This document shows positions 27,337-36,575 of a DNA stretch of 64,000 nucleotides, piece after piece. The stretch's first letter is position 1. Each line of letters begins with the position of its first letter. The notes below the pieces were generated by a model. The model worked only from the letters and a program-made list of their open reading frames with translations, searched no databases and was not told where the DNA came from. Both the position numbers and the translations under genes were made by a program. The DNA comes from JAWPMT01 sp965229785. Lineage in GTDB: Bacteria > Bacteroidota > Bacteroidia > Cytophagales > Cyclobacteriaceae. The stretch is taken from the NCBI GenBank assembly GCA_965229785.1, contig CBDDJS010000001.1:7626001-7690000 (forward strand), given 5' to 3'.

Positions 27337-28689
27337 ATGTCACTCACCAGATCACTTTTAGCCATTTTCTGTCTGTTTCAATTTGCGATTGGGTTTGCTC
27401 AATCAGCTGAGCGCGTCAAAGCCTTCGCGATGAAATATGCGAACCAGTATTGTAGTAATGCAGCCGAGATTCTTGAGGCAGAAGAAGCTAAGAGCATTGC
27501 CTTTTACATGGACAATGAAACCAGCGAAATTGACATAGGCGACTTTGGGACAGCCGTTCATGAAGGCTTGCATAATTATGATTGGGAACTGGCAGATGAG
27601 GCAGAAGAAGCCACACCAGAATGGAACGATCGCTGGAAATCTTACTTCGTAAATACCGATATTGTTCTTTCCACCGAAGAACAGAGCGTCTTTAAAACCT
27701 CCACTTTACATCGAAGTTATTTTCCGAGGGCAGTCAAAGAGATGTCACGGTACCAGACTTACATTCAGGCCTGGGGAGAAAATGTGTCTGACGAAAACAG
27801 TCAACTTAGTCAGGGAGACCTGGCCACTTATGGCGTCAAGGAGTTGCGACCGGGAGAAGCACGGACCACTTCCAATGTTAAAGGCATTTATGGATTGATG
27901 GAAGAGTTCAATGCTTACCATCACGGAATTAAAGCAGAGTATGAATTGATCACCGGTCTGGAGAACCCAAAGGTGAGTGGGTCGACCAATAGCCTTGCTT
28001 CCTATTTTGAATTCAATGTATTCATCGCCTATTACTTGAAATATGCAAAAGAACGAGAGCGTGAGGTTTATCAGATGTTGATGAATGACAAAAGTTTACG
28101 CGTTGCCTATACACTGATCGAATTAAGCTGGCGCGAATTGATTACCAAGGTCTATGATAATGAATTGACGACCAGTTACTTTATGTATTGGCGTGGAGAA
28201 CCCGATTTATTGACCGACGAATTAAGAAAGGTGCTCAATGGCTTCATGATTCCGGCCTCGGGACTGGGAGAGTATGAACGATATGCCCTTTCCAAACAAT
28301 TTGATCCGGATGTGAAGGCCCTGGTACTCAGAAAAATTGAAGAGGATGAAAATAAATCTGGTTCCTGGTCAACTTCGGAAGAAGACCCCAATGTGGATTG
28401 GGAAGATTGGGGGCATGATCTGGATGATTCATCTACCACTGAAGTTACGATTGATTTGGTACCCATGATGGAAGGGCGTCATTATGTAGTGGTACATATC
28501 GAATCAAATATGTTTGATCTGATCGATAAAATCAGGGAATACGAAGGTCAGGACGTGAGCATTGGATCGGGAATGGACATGGAAAAGTATTACTTCTTTA
28601 TTGGAGAATACCGAACGAAAGCTGATGCCCAGGCGCAATTGAAGAAACATCGTGCCAAGTACCCGAATGCAAAGGTGGTGAGCTGGTAG
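27337..28689 (+). CDS. Secreted candidate zinc metallopeptidase with C-terminal SPOR-like domain
   Basis: 450 residues with a signal peptide (residues 1-22, ending GFAQ). HEGLH at 75-79 is an HExxH zinc motif, and an acidic pair 110 residues later (GLMEEFNAYHH, Glu189/Glu190) could give the third ligand. I recognise no named peptidase family, so catalysis is inference. After an acidic linker (about 345-375, SWSTSEEDPNVDWEDW) the last 75 residues (YVVVHIES, YYFFIGEYRTKADAQAQLKKH) resemble a SPOR repeat, which in other proteins binds denuded peptidoglycan. It probably acts in the periplasm or on the cell wall. The gene follows the LytTR regulator. A hairpin lies at its stop. Confidence 0.7.
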   Translation: MSLTRSLLAIFCLFQFAIGFAQSAERVKAFAMKYANQYCSNAAEILEAEEAKSIAFYMDNETSEIDIGDFGTAVHEGLHNYDWELADEAEEATPEWNDRWKSYFVNTDIVLSTEEQSVFKTSTLHRSYFPRAVKEMSRYQTYIQAWGENVSDENSQLSQGDLATYGVKELRPGEARTTSNVKGIYGLMEEFNAYHHGIKAEYELITGLENPKVSGSTNSLASYFEFNVFIAYYLKYAKEREREVYQMLMNDKSLRVAYTLIELSWRELITKVYDNELTTSYFMYWRGEPDLLTDELRKVLNGFMIPASGLGEYERYALSKQFDPDVKALVLRKIEEDENKSGSWSTSEEDPNVDWEDWGHDLDDSSTTEVTIDLVPMMEGRHYVVVHIESNMFDLIDKIREYEGQDVSIGSGMDMEKYYFFIGEYRTKADAQAQLKKHRAKYPNAKVVSW

Positions 28690-28707
28690 CAGACGAAATT
28701 GTCTGCT
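28688..28707 (+). terminator. Hairpin after the candidate metallopeptidase
   Basis: AGCAGAC (28688-28694) pairs with GTCTGCT (28701-28707) across a GAAATT loop, overlapping the stop codon. No T-run; weak terminator call. It lies between convergent genes. Confidence 0.35.
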
Positions 28708-28738
28708 CAGTCCGGTCACAGGAAGATATCGTTTAAGG

Positions 28739-29179
28739 CTATTTCTCCAAAGGTCCTTCCCAGATCACTTGTTCGATCATCCATTTGCCATTCCTTCGTG
28801 CCAGCAACAAGTAATCAGTGCCCCACCAGGCGGTAACTTTTGCTGAGGCTATCTGGTTCATAACATCAAGCACTTCTACTTTTTTGGGCGCATTGGCTTT
28901 CGGGAATCGTTGTTTTTCACGGACATTGTTGGCGTAAGCCTTGGCCTGATCAAAAGACATGTAGCTGTCTAATTCGTACTTACCTGTATCTTTGTTCTTC
29001 CAAAAACCGAATTTGTGTAAAGTCGGGTTAAGACTTTGGATAAGTTTAGTGGTATCCCCTTCGTAAAAACCTTCTAAATAATCCAGACAAGCACGTTCAA
29101 CCAATTGGTTATCTGAGGTCTGAGCCTGTGTTTGAAATACCAGTAGACATAAAAATAGAAGAGAGGTTAGGGTTTTCAT
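28739..29179 (-). CDS. Secreted NTF2-like protein, putative lumazine-binding family
   Basis: 146 residues with a signal peptide (1-19, TQAQ). The mature part matches the NTF2-like 'putative lumazine-binding' group by pattern: ACLDYLEGFYEGDTTKL, then LHKFGF, VEVLDVMNQIASAKVTAWWGTDYLLLARRNGKWMIEQVIWE. These small cone-shaped folds bind ligands or stabilise proteins; no enzyme activity can be assigned. It lies 56 bases behind the TonB-plug protein on the same strand, so may share its transcript. Confidence 0.8.
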   Translation of the reverse strand: MKTLTSLLFLCLLVFQTQAQTSDNQLVERACLDYLEGFYEGDTTKLIQSLNPTLHKFGFWKNKDTGKYELDSYMSFDQAKAYANNVREKQRFPKANAPKKVEVLDVMNQIASAKVTAWWGTDYLLLARRNGKWMIEQVIWEGPLEK

Positions 29180-29235
29180 GGTCTTAATTTTGAGTGACTG
29201 ACAACCTCTCTAACGTAAGCCGTAAGGTCAGGTTC

Positions 29236-31638
29236 TCAGAAGTCGTCCATTACAAAAGAGTACTGCCCGGCGAATGGCTCTCCTTCTGAGGTGATACCTT
29301 CTACGTATAGTATAAAATTCCCCAGGTCATCAGAGGCCGTATATTCAATGACGACTTTTCCGTTTTCAATTTCCCTTATTGAACTCCAATATTGAGTGGT
29401 CCTTAAGTCCTTCGCCAATGCCTCTTCAGTAGTCATTTCATCGTAATTTGGAGTATAGAATTCCCGGGCCTGATAATACCCCGGATGACGAAACACCTGA
29501 ATACCTCTGGGATCCGCCTCTCCATCGGCAACAAAATCCTGCCGAGTATAAAAAGCTACAATCGGACCTCCCGCACCATAGACAGCTGCCTGTATGGCTC
29601 CGATCACTTCCACAAACTCAATAGATCGCGGATCCATTAAAGAGACGTAATCATTGGTCGTTTGTACACCATCTACCATAAATGCCGCCTGAGTACCTCG
29701 AATAAAGGCCTGACGATCATCACCCGTACCACGTATTTGAACGCCAGGTAGCCGACCGGTGATCATGTCAAATACATGGGTGTAAGTTTCGAGGCCAGGA
29801 ACCGAATCCATCACCATCCTACTTTGTGGCTCCCCGTGGAGCATGCTGGGGCGCCGGAATGGACTATCCTGAATGGTGTTTATTTTGTTAGCAGCAACCG
29901 TAAATTCTTCAAGTTCGATGACATTGTCCGTGGTGTAAGTTTGTTCTTCCACATTTGCGATGATCTCTGCGAACTGTTCATCGCTACTTTCCTCAAGTTT
30001 TGTGATCATGATCACTTCGTTGGTCAGTGAATCGGGTGTTTTCAGTTGCACAAAAGCGCCGGTTTCCCGCTTCATTCTGTCTTTTTTGCCTTTTCTCATG
30101 GCCTGGACCATTACGGTAACCGAATCATTAATGGTCAATCCGTCAAAATAAAAATTGCCTTCTTCATCGGTAGTAGCTTCCTCATTAAAGAGCAAGTTTT
30201 CCAGAAAACTCAGTACCACCGTCCCTGTTTTTGCCTTCTTTCTTTTGTAGTAATCCACCACTTTCCCCTCAATTGAAAAACCTTTTTCAGCGAAGTAATT
30301 GATTTCTGGTAATTGTCCTTCCAACAGATCATTCCATACAAATCGTCGCCAGCCCTGCGTTAGTAGGAGCATATCAAGATGTATCAGCCGGTTGGGGTTA
30401 TTCTTATTGAAATAGTATGCTGGATCTTCAATAATGCCTTTCAGGTCCGAAAATGCATTGAGGTAACTATCTATAGTGATTTGATTGGCCCTGATGTTTT
30501 CACCAAGGACCGAAAGGGAAACCTTACCCTGAACCGGACTACCATCTTTATTTACTATAGAAACTTCCAGGCGGGTCTTTTGTCTGCGTTGCAGATTTGA
30601 GGCCGCAAATTGCAGATTTGGAAGCAGGTCCGGATTTTCGTTGAATATTAAACGTTCCTGTAGAGGGACACCTTTATGGAACATCGTAAGGTGAATGATC
30701 CCATTTGGCATACGATTATTGGGAACTTTGGCGTAAATGTATTCCCGGCCCTCTGGTTTCGCCAGCAAATAAACTTGCCCTCGGACATGACCCACGATGA
30801 AGCAATCGTTGATGTCCATGCCTGCGGTTACATTCCCAGTGATGATGAAGGCTGTTTTCGTGGGCCTTACCGCCAGTTTGGCTCCTTTTTCCAGAGGTGT
30901 TTTGATTGGTTTATGGTGATCTTTTCCGCCAATCGTGTATTTGAATGAATAGGCTGTGCCCAATTGCGGGGTAAATAATAACCTGCCCATTCCACGATGA
31001 GCCGATCTAAAAGTGGTTATAGCGTTTCCGTTTCCATCTACTATTTCACCTTGTACGTCCACACCTTTTCCTTGATCATTCGTCGCTTTGAAAGCTACCT
31101 GGTTGACCATCCCAACAATCAGGTCCCCGCCTTCCGGGAAATATTGAAAATCGTGATTTGAATTGACCTGTTCGGCAGGTTCATCCCCGGTCTCTCCTAA
31201 GTTGGCATTTACGAGGAAAATGGATTTTGAAAAAATAAAAGCCGGGTCAAAGTTTCTCTGGTAGTGCGTGAAACCTCTGATGAAATACTCACCTGTGGGT
31301 ATGGTATCCCCCAATAAGATGTCTCCGGCACCCGTTCCCTCTTTCATTTTCAGTGAAATTGTGACCAGAGAAGAGTCGTTTGAGTTTAATAATTCTACAT
31401 GAACTACTTCACTCAGTTTCGAGGGTAAGTGGAGTGTTCCTTCCACCAGATAAGCGGCAAACCATAATCGTTCGCCCGGAGCATAAACTTCTTTGTCCGT
31501 ATGTAAATAAACTTTCTCTGTAGGGCTGGCACTTCTGTATTTATCAAATGCTTCAAGAAACTGTTGTTCCTGCCCAAAGGCGGTAATTGACGAAAATACT
31601 GCCAGCAAAAGCAGCATTCGGTATAGTCGAGTTGCCAT
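29236..31638 (-). CDS. Large secreted protein with MG2-like and TonB-plug domains, no barrel
   Basis: 800 residues, signal peptide 1-22. An N-terminal macroglobulin-like domain (TEKVYLHTDKEVYAPGERLWFAAYL) is followed by further beta domains, a carboxypeptidase-regulatory-like segment near 455-530 (SIEGKVVDYYKRKKAKTGTVVLSF) and a TonB-receptor plug near 590-705 (VFDMITGRLPGVQIRG, FMVDGVQTTNDYVS, VEVIGAIQAAVYGAGGP). It ends about 100 residues later, so there is no transmembrane barrel. This MG2+plug architecture is widespread in Bacteroidota and unassigned in function. Probably periplasmic, perhaps docking on an outer-membrane partner (inference). Confidence 0.82.
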   Translation of the reverse strand: MATRLYRMLLLLAVFSSITAFGQEQQFLEAFDKYRSASPTEKVYLHTDKEVYAPGERLWFAAYLVEGTLHLPSKLSEVVHVELLNSNDSSLVTISLKMKEGTGAGDILLGDTIPTGEYFIRGFTHYQRNFDPAFIFSKSIFLVNANLGETGDEPAEQVNSNHDFQYFPEGGDLIVGMVNQVAFKATNDQGKGVDVQGEIVDGNGNAITTFRSAHRGMGRLLFTPQLGTAYSFKYTIGGKDHHKPIKTPLEKGAKLAVRPTKTAFIITGNVTAGMDINDCFIVGHVRGQVYLLAKPEGREYIYAKVPNNRMPNGIIHLTMFHKGVPLQERLIFNENPDLLPNLQFAASNLQRRQKTRLEVSIVNKDGSPVQGKVSLSVLGENIRANQITIDSYLNAFSDLKGIIEDPAYYFNKNNPNRLIHLDMLLLTQGWRRFVWNDLLEGQLPEINYFAEKGFSIEGKVVDYYKRKKAKTGTVVLSFLENLLFNEEATTDEEGNFYFDGLTINDSVTVMVQAMRKGKKDRMKRETGAFVQLKTPDSLTNEVIMITKLEESSDEQFAEIIANVEEQTYTTDNVIELEEFTVAANKINTIQDSPFRRPSMLHGEPQSRMVMDSVPGLETYTHVFDMITGRLPGVQIRGTGDDRQAFIRGTQAAFMVDGVQTTNDYVSLMDPRSIEFVEVIGAIQAAVYGAGGPIVAFYTRQDFVADGEADPRGIQVFRHPGYYQAREFYTPNYDEMTTEEALAKDLRTTQYWSSIREIENGKVVIEYTASDDLGNFILYVEGITSEGEPFAGQYSFVMDDF

Positions 31639-31741
31639 GAAATACTAAGTAGATAAAATTCTACCTGTAATTAAATCACCTTGTGTGGGACTTGCAAAGA
31701 ACGTTGATTAAAGTTTGTACTTCAGTGACTTTTCGTCCGGC

Positions 31742-32563
31742 TCACTCGTACTCATATGCCAAAACGTAGGTTTCTCCCATTCTGTTCAGGCCTCTTGCTG
31801 CGACAGCCCTACCCTGATCATTGTATTCAGTCTTCTCAAACTCGATCAAATGGCCTGCCAGTGATCGTGTCTCTGTGCTGGTGAGTTGCTGATTTTTATT
31901 GTATTCCGTAATCACTTCGAAGTGATAGCCCTTCATGAAATTCTCCTGTTTTTCGTAGGTTACCAGGCCCTGGTCATACTTGTATTCCTGACTGGAAAGC
32001 ACCTGCCCCTTAAGATTTTTGATTTCCTCATGTAACAAGTTCCCGTTTTCATCCTCCTTGCGAACAATGGTAGAAGTGGGATTCCCATTTGGATCTTCTA
32101 CTTCCACCTGATAAGTAAGCGTTTCCGGATCGAAGGTAGCTTTTTGTCTTTGCAACAATGCTTCGTCTTCAAAGACCTCACGGATTGATTTATTGCCCTC
32201 TTTGGTTTCAACCCTCCGCTCTATTTCATCTCCGAATCGGATTTTACGCATGATCACGCCATTGTCAACATATTCATGGATTACTTCTTCGAAGATTTCG
32301 TCAGCTACATATTGTTTGGTATGGATCAGGTTCCCTTTTTCGTCATATTCAAAAACAAGCTTGGAGGCCTCAACACCATCAACTACCTCTCTTTCCGAGA
32401 TCATATTCCCATGCTCATCGTATTCGTAATAGCCCTCCGAAGTTTCCGGAGAATCATGGTTAATATAAGAAATGAGATTTCCTGCTTCATCACGAACTTC
32501 TTCATAAGTCAATTCGCGGCTTTCCTCTTCTTCATGAATGCGATATGTAAGTCTTTTGGTCAT
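31742..32563 (-). CDS. YD-repeat-like protein
   Basis: 273 residues, no signal peptide. Repeated short beta motifs of the YD/RHS type are visible: GYYEYDEHGNMISE, FEYDEKGNLIHT, DENGNLLHEEI, EYKYDQGLVTYE, EYNKNQQLTSTE, EYNDQGRAVAA. These appear about every 20-25 residues and would form an extended beta-sheet. No RHS core or toxin domain is attached. The composition is highly acidic. Its lack of an export signal is odd for a YD protein; a cytoplasmic role or atypical export is possible. It stands alone, downstream of the permease at 32658-35081 in orientation. Confidence 0.75.
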   Translation of the reverse strand: MTKRLTYRIHEEEESRELTYEEVRDEAGNLISYINHDSPETSEGYYEYDEHGNMISEREVVDGVEASKLVFEYDEKGNLIHTKQYVADEIFEEVIHEYVDNGVIMRKIRFGDEIERRVETKEGNKSIREVFEDEALLQRQKATFDPETLTYQVEVEDPNGNPTSTIVRKEDENGNLLHEEIKNLKGQVLSSQEYKYDQGLVTYEKQENFMKGYHFEVITEYNKNQQLTSTETRSLAGHLIEFEKTEYNDQGRAVAARGLNRMGETYVLAYEYE

Positions 32564-32657
32564 GACAGGATTCTTATTTACTCATCGCGAAACTAGTAAT
32601 GAAGTAGTGAATAGTAAGGCCCCGGAATGGATCCGGGACGCTTCTTTGTTCATTTTT

Positions 32658-35081
32658 TTACTCAAACTGCAATGTATCTGCGGGATTGGTCAGGGCGGTT
32701 TTTGTCGCCATATAAGAAACGGTCACCGCGGTAAGCAGAAACGTAATGAAAAAACCAATGGTAAATACTTGCCAATCCATCGGGATTCGATAAACGTAAC
32801 TGCTCAACCAGGTTTCCATTGCCAGGTAAGCTAATGGTGTGCTGATGACAAAAGCCACGAACGTCAGGATAAAAAATCGTTTGGAAAATACATATAATAT
32901 TTGCTGATAGGTGGCGCCCAACACTTTGCGTATTCCTATTTCTTTCATTTTTCGATTGGCCATAAACGATACTAATCCATACAGCCCCAAACATCCGATC
33001 AATATCGCCAGCAGGGAAAAGACCCGTATGGTTTTGAGCATGATGTTTTCGATGGTGTATGAATCTACCATTAGTTCATCAATGGTTTCTGATTTGAATA
33101 CTCTGGTGGGGAATACCTGAAGCCATAAATCTTCTAATTTGGGCATGACACTTGCTAATTGAGCAGGAGTTACTGTTACAGTCACGTTGTTCACTCTGGA
33201 TCTCCACGGGAATAAGATCAGTGGTTCTATGGCTTTGTCCATTTTATCGATATGGAAATCTTTTACCACACCTACAATTCTCGCCTGTACGCCATAACAT
33301 CTTAATTGCTTGCCAATGGCCTCCTCCGGAGAAGACACTTCGAGTTGTTTGACGAGGGCCTCATTCACGATGAAGGCATCAAGTGTATCATTGTATTCAT
33401 CTGGTCGAAAATTGCGGCCGGCAGCCAGTTCAATTTTAAAATGCTCCAGAAAACGATGATCAATGAATTTGTTGCGTGTCCGCATCATTTCTTTGTCTTC
33501 ATGCCCAACTTCATAAAAAGATGTAGCATACCTCCCCGCGTCCATTGGTGGACCTGAAGAAAGAGAATAGGAGCTGACTTCCGGCATGGCCTCAATCCCC
33601 TGCGCCAGTCGGTCAATTTGGCGTGAATTAGGGTCATAGGCGGTAACGGTGATCATGTCATCCTTTTCGAATCCCATGTCCTTATTAATGAAATAATCCA
33701 TTTGACGCGCAATGACTATCGTCCCGATGATGAGTACCTGCGTGATGATAAATTGAGTGACTACCAATATTTGTCTCAGACTCAGTCCTTTATTCTCTGA
33801 TAATAAGGAAAAGCCACTTCGCAGAGATTCCGAAGGCTCAAAAGAAGAAAGTTTCAAAGCGGGATAGATTCCTGCCAATACACTGACAACAATGATGAGA
33901 AACAACCCGAAAATGAGTGAAGAACTGGTGATCTGCAGGTTCATTCGAACCAAAGACAACAGATCATTCCAGCCATCAAGCGCTAATTCTGTGATCCACA
34001 AAGCCAGAATAAATGAAATGGAAGTTAATATGAGGGTCTCAACCAAAAACTGAACGATCAACTGCGACCGTTTGCCTCCCATGACTTTTCGAATGCCTAC
34101 CTCTTTTGACCGGTTGATTGCCTGAGCCGTTTGCAGATTAATGAAATTGATGCATGCCGAGATCAGAATAAAGATTCCCACCGCAATAAAGCTAATCGAC
34201 ATGGATGCGTTCAAGGTATAATTCCCATTGAAAAAGCCCCAGTCTGGTGATGTATGCAATTCTTTCAGGTTGAGGAGACTGTATCTGGACCTTTGCAGAT
34301 CATCTTCATCCAGGTATTTGCTCAACACATCAGGGAAACGTTCATCAATTTGTGTGTGATCCATGGATTCTGGTAATACCGCGAAAGTCATTCCGGAACT
34401 AATATTTCCCCAGTTGTCCCGATCCCACTCATTGAGTTGATAATAGATTTCGTTGCTGACTAGCATTTCAAAAGGGAAATTACTGTTGCTCGGAGGGGTT
34501 GTAACCACACCAGTTACGTAGACCCTAAGGGAATCATAGATACCCACCTCCGTACCTAAAAGCTCGATTTCCCGACCGACGTAATCAGGGTAATACTTGG
34601 ACACCAATTTGGAAGATAAGACGATGGCATTCCTGGTATCAAGCGCTGTTCTGGGGTTTCCGGCCAGGAAGTCATAATCCATGTACTTCAGAAAAACACT
34701 GTCTGCGTAGAACATATTAAAGTCCTCTTCAAAGACCTTTTCATCAGATGACCCGGGATTGATGGTCATCAATGGCCCCATTGGTCCGATAACCTGAAAA
34801 GCGGCTTCTATGTCAAGAAACTCATTTCGCACCACATTGATCAACATGGATTGTGTGTTGCCATCGCGATGTACCCGATTAGGATACGTCATGGTAATAT
34901 TCACCCGATAGATTTGATCCGCTTTCGGTTGATCCGTGTCAAAATTGGATTCATATTCATCCTGAATATAGATGAATAACACACAACTTAATCCCAATGT
35001 CAATGCCAACACATTGATGGTGGAGGTTACCCGGTTTTTCCAAAGGTTTCGAAGAATGGATTTGAAGTAAGTCTTCAGCAT
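32658..35081 (-). CDS. FtsX/MacB-type ABC transporter permease, no prefix domain
   Basis: 807 residues. It begins directly at the cytoplasmic amphipathic segment and first helix (FKSILRNLWKNRVTSTINVLALTLGLSCVLFIYI). It then has a MacB-type periplasmic domain, FtsX helices with VGIRKVMGGKRSQLI near 325, a second periplasmic domain and terminal helices with IGIRKVLGATYQQI. Two MacB_PCD-FtsX halves share one chain, with no ATPase nearby. It is divergent from a sigma-54 response regulator and kinase, a partnership common for this permease class in Bacteroidota. Inverted repeats in the shared 165-base gap are candidate activator sites. Confidence 0.9.
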   Translation of the reverse strand: MLKTYFKSILRNLWKNRVTSTINVLALTLGLSCVLFIYIQDEYESNFDTDQPKADQIYRVNITMTYPNRVHRDGNTQSMLINVVRNEFLDIEAAFQVIGPMGPLMTINPGSSDEKVFEEDFNMFYADSVFLKYMDYDFLAGNPRTALDTRNAIVLSSKLVSKYYPDYVGREIELLGTEVGIYDSLRVYVTGVVTTPPSNSNFPFEMLVSNEIYYQLNEWDRDNWGNISSGMTFAVLPESMDHTQIDERFPDVLSKYLDEDDLQRSRYSLLNLKELHTSPDWGFFNGNYTLNASMSISFIAVGIFILISACINFINLQTAQAINRSKEVGIRKVMGGKRSQLIVQFLVETLILTSISFILALWITELALDGWNDLLSLVRMNLQITSSSLIFGLFLIIVVSVLAGIYPALKLSSFEPSESLRSGFSLLSENKGLSLRQILVVTQFIITQVLIIGTIVIARQMDYFINKDMGFEKDDMITVTAYDPNSRQIDRLAQGIEAMPEVSSYSLSSGPPMDAGRYATSFYEVGHEDKEMMRTRNKFIDHRFLEHFKIELAAGRNFRPDEYNDTLDAFIVNEALVKQLEVSSPEEAIGKQLRCYGVQARIVGVVKDFHIDKMDKAIEPLILFPWRSRVNNVTVTVTPAQLASVMPKLEDLWLQVFPTRVFKSETIDELMVDSYTIENIMLKTIRVFSLLAILIGCLGLYGLVSFMANRKMKEIGIRKVLGATYQQILYVFSKRFFILTFVAFVISTPLAYLAMETWLSSYVYRIPMDWQVFTIGFFITFLLTAVTVSYMATKTALTNPADTLQFE

Positions 35082-35198
35082 GGCAATTCAAATTTGACCT
35101 CTTTAGGTCCAAAATGCTACCAAAATTTATAAGTTATTGATAGTGAGTTGGTTGCGCTGAAATTTCTGTACCATTGTTCAATTTCTGGTCAGGGGAGG

Positions 35199-35224
35199 AC
35201 ACTAAAGTGTTCCGGGGTGGAACA
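35199..35224. promoter_or_regulatory. Overlapping inverted repeats, candidate activator-binding sites
   Basis: TGTTCC (35208-35213) and GGAACA (35219-35224) form a perfect inverted repeat with a 5-base spacer. ACACT (35199-35203) and AGTGT (35206-35210) form a second one overlapping it. They lie 23-48 bases before the response-regulator gene and about 120 bases upstream of the divergent permease. Confidence 0.45.
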
Positions 35225-35234
35225 GTAAAATACC

Positions 35235-35242
35235 TATCTTTC
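35235..35242 (+). promoter_or_regulatory. -7-like element predicting a leaderless response-regulator transcript
   Basis: TATCTTTC, one mismatch from TAnnTTTG, ends 4 bases before GTG 35247. This is the same spacing as the element at 7935-7942 before another GTG-started regulator. Confidence 0.35.
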
Positions 35243-35246
35243 CTAC

Positions 35247-36575
35247 GTGGAAATATTAGCCGTAGACGATGATCCGATTTTGTTGCATACCATACAAATG
35301 GTATTGGAAGATGATTTTGGAGAAGTGTTGACTGCTACAGATCCGAATCGGATCGAAGATATGTTGACTCAAAATCCAATCCAGGTACTTCTGCTTGATC
35401 TTAATTTTTCGATCGGCGATGAAGATGGAAAAGAGGGATTAGCCTGGATCAAACGGACGAAAGAAAACCATCCATTGATTTCCATCATCGTACTGACGGC
35501 TCATGGCTTTTTGGAAGTTGCGGTCAATGCGTTGAAAATGGGAGCTTCGGACTTCCTCGAAAAGCCGTTTTCCAATGAGAAACTGGTTGCTACTGTTCAC
35601 GCTGCACGGCATCTCGCGCAATCACAAATGGCCTTGAATGAGGCGAATGAGGCAAAACAACGACTGACCCAACAATTGAACCAGGTGGGTGCCGTGGTAC
35701 TGGGCAGATCTCCTGCCATGCAATCCCTATATGATACTATTCAAAAGGCGGCCCAAACCGATGCGTCCATTCTGGTACTGGGGGAGCATGGAACAGGGAA
35801 GGAAATGGTGGCGCGATTGATCCATCAACATTCTTCCAGGATACACGAACCTTTAATACAAGTTGACCTGAGTGCGGTGACGGAAACGCTTTTTGAATCC
35901 GTGCTTTTTGGACACGTCAAAGGTGCTTTCACCGATGCTGCCGAAGACAAAATGGGCATGATGGAAATGGCTAATCTGGGCACCTTACTACTCGATGAAG
36001 TAGGCGATTTGCCCATGCATTTACAAGCGAAATTATTGAGTGCGCTACAAAACAGAACGGTGACCCGAGTAGGCGATCATCGTCCCAGGCCAATAGACAC
36101 CCGATTGATCAGTACCACACATTTATCACTGGAACACCTTTCAGATCCAACTCGTTTTCGTCAGGACCTGCTTTATCGTATCAACACGATAGCCATAGAA
36201 ATCCCTCCCCTCAGACACAGGCCTGAAGATATAAAACCATTGGCGAACCATTTTCTGGAGATCTACAATAGAAAGTACCAAAAACGAGCGCAGTTGGATA
36301 AAGATCAACTGAAGGCTTACAGGGACTATGACTGGCCAGGTAATGTGCGCGAATTACAGAACACCATTGAAAAGATGGTCATTATGGGGGAGACCATAAC
36401 CCCGACTTCAGACAGCCACCGTTCTTCTCTTCAGGAAGACAACCTTTATGAGCTGGAAAAGGAAAAGATCAGGGAAATTTTACAACGACACAGCGGCAAT
36501 ATATCCAGGGCAGCTGCGGAGTTAGGCATTGGTAGAAACACGCTTTATCGTAAAATGAAGAAGTATGATCTTTAG
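35247..36575 (+). CDS. Sigma-54-dependent response regulator (NtrC family)
   Basis: 442 residues from GTG 35247. Receiver domain 1-120 with Asp8/Asp9, phospho-acceptor Asp51 and Lys107 (EKPF). A short linker (125-145) leads to the sigma-54 AAA+ domain (about 150-385): Walker A GEHGTGKE at 179-186, loop motif GAFTDA at 226-231 (Asp in place of the usual second Gly, a variant common in this phylum), Walker B LLLDE at 247-251 and DLLYRIN. A Fis-type HTH (ISRAAAELGIGRNTLYRKMKKY) ends the protein. Phosphorylated by the kinase that overlaps its end, it should activate sigma-54 promoters, probably including that of the divergent permease (inference). Confidence 0.93.
   Translation: MEILAVDDDPILLHTIQMVLEDDFGEVLTATDPNRIEDMLTQNPIQVLLLDLNFSIGDEDGKEGLAWIKRTKENHPLISIIVLTAHGFLEVAVNALKMGASDFLEKPFSNEKLVATVHAARHLAQSQMALNEANEAKQRLTQQLNQVGAVVLGRSPAMQSLYDTIQKAAQTDASILVLGEHGTGKEMVARLIHQHSSRIHEPLIQVDLSAVTETLFESVLFGHVKGAFTDAAEDKMGMMEMANLGTLLLDEVGDLPMHLQAKLLSALQNRTVTRVGDHRPRPIDTRLISTTHLSLEHLSDPTRFRQDLLYRINTIAIEIPPLRHRPEDIKPLANHFLEIYNRKYQKRAQLDKDQLKAYRDYDWPGNVRELQNTIEKMVIMGETITPTSDSHRSSLQEDNLYELEKEKIREILQRHSGNISRAAAELGIGRNTLYRKMKKYDL

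Noticed and set aside
32621..32637. CCCGGA-N5-TCCGGG hairpin after the permease gene
   Set aside because: Short stem with no T-run on the relevant strand; may be chance, not called as a terminator.
35082..35246. Sigma-54 (-24/-12) promoter for the divergent permease
   Set aside because: The best candidate, near TGGTAGC...TGGA on the minus strand, lacks the GC dinucleotide at correct GG-N10-GC spacing.
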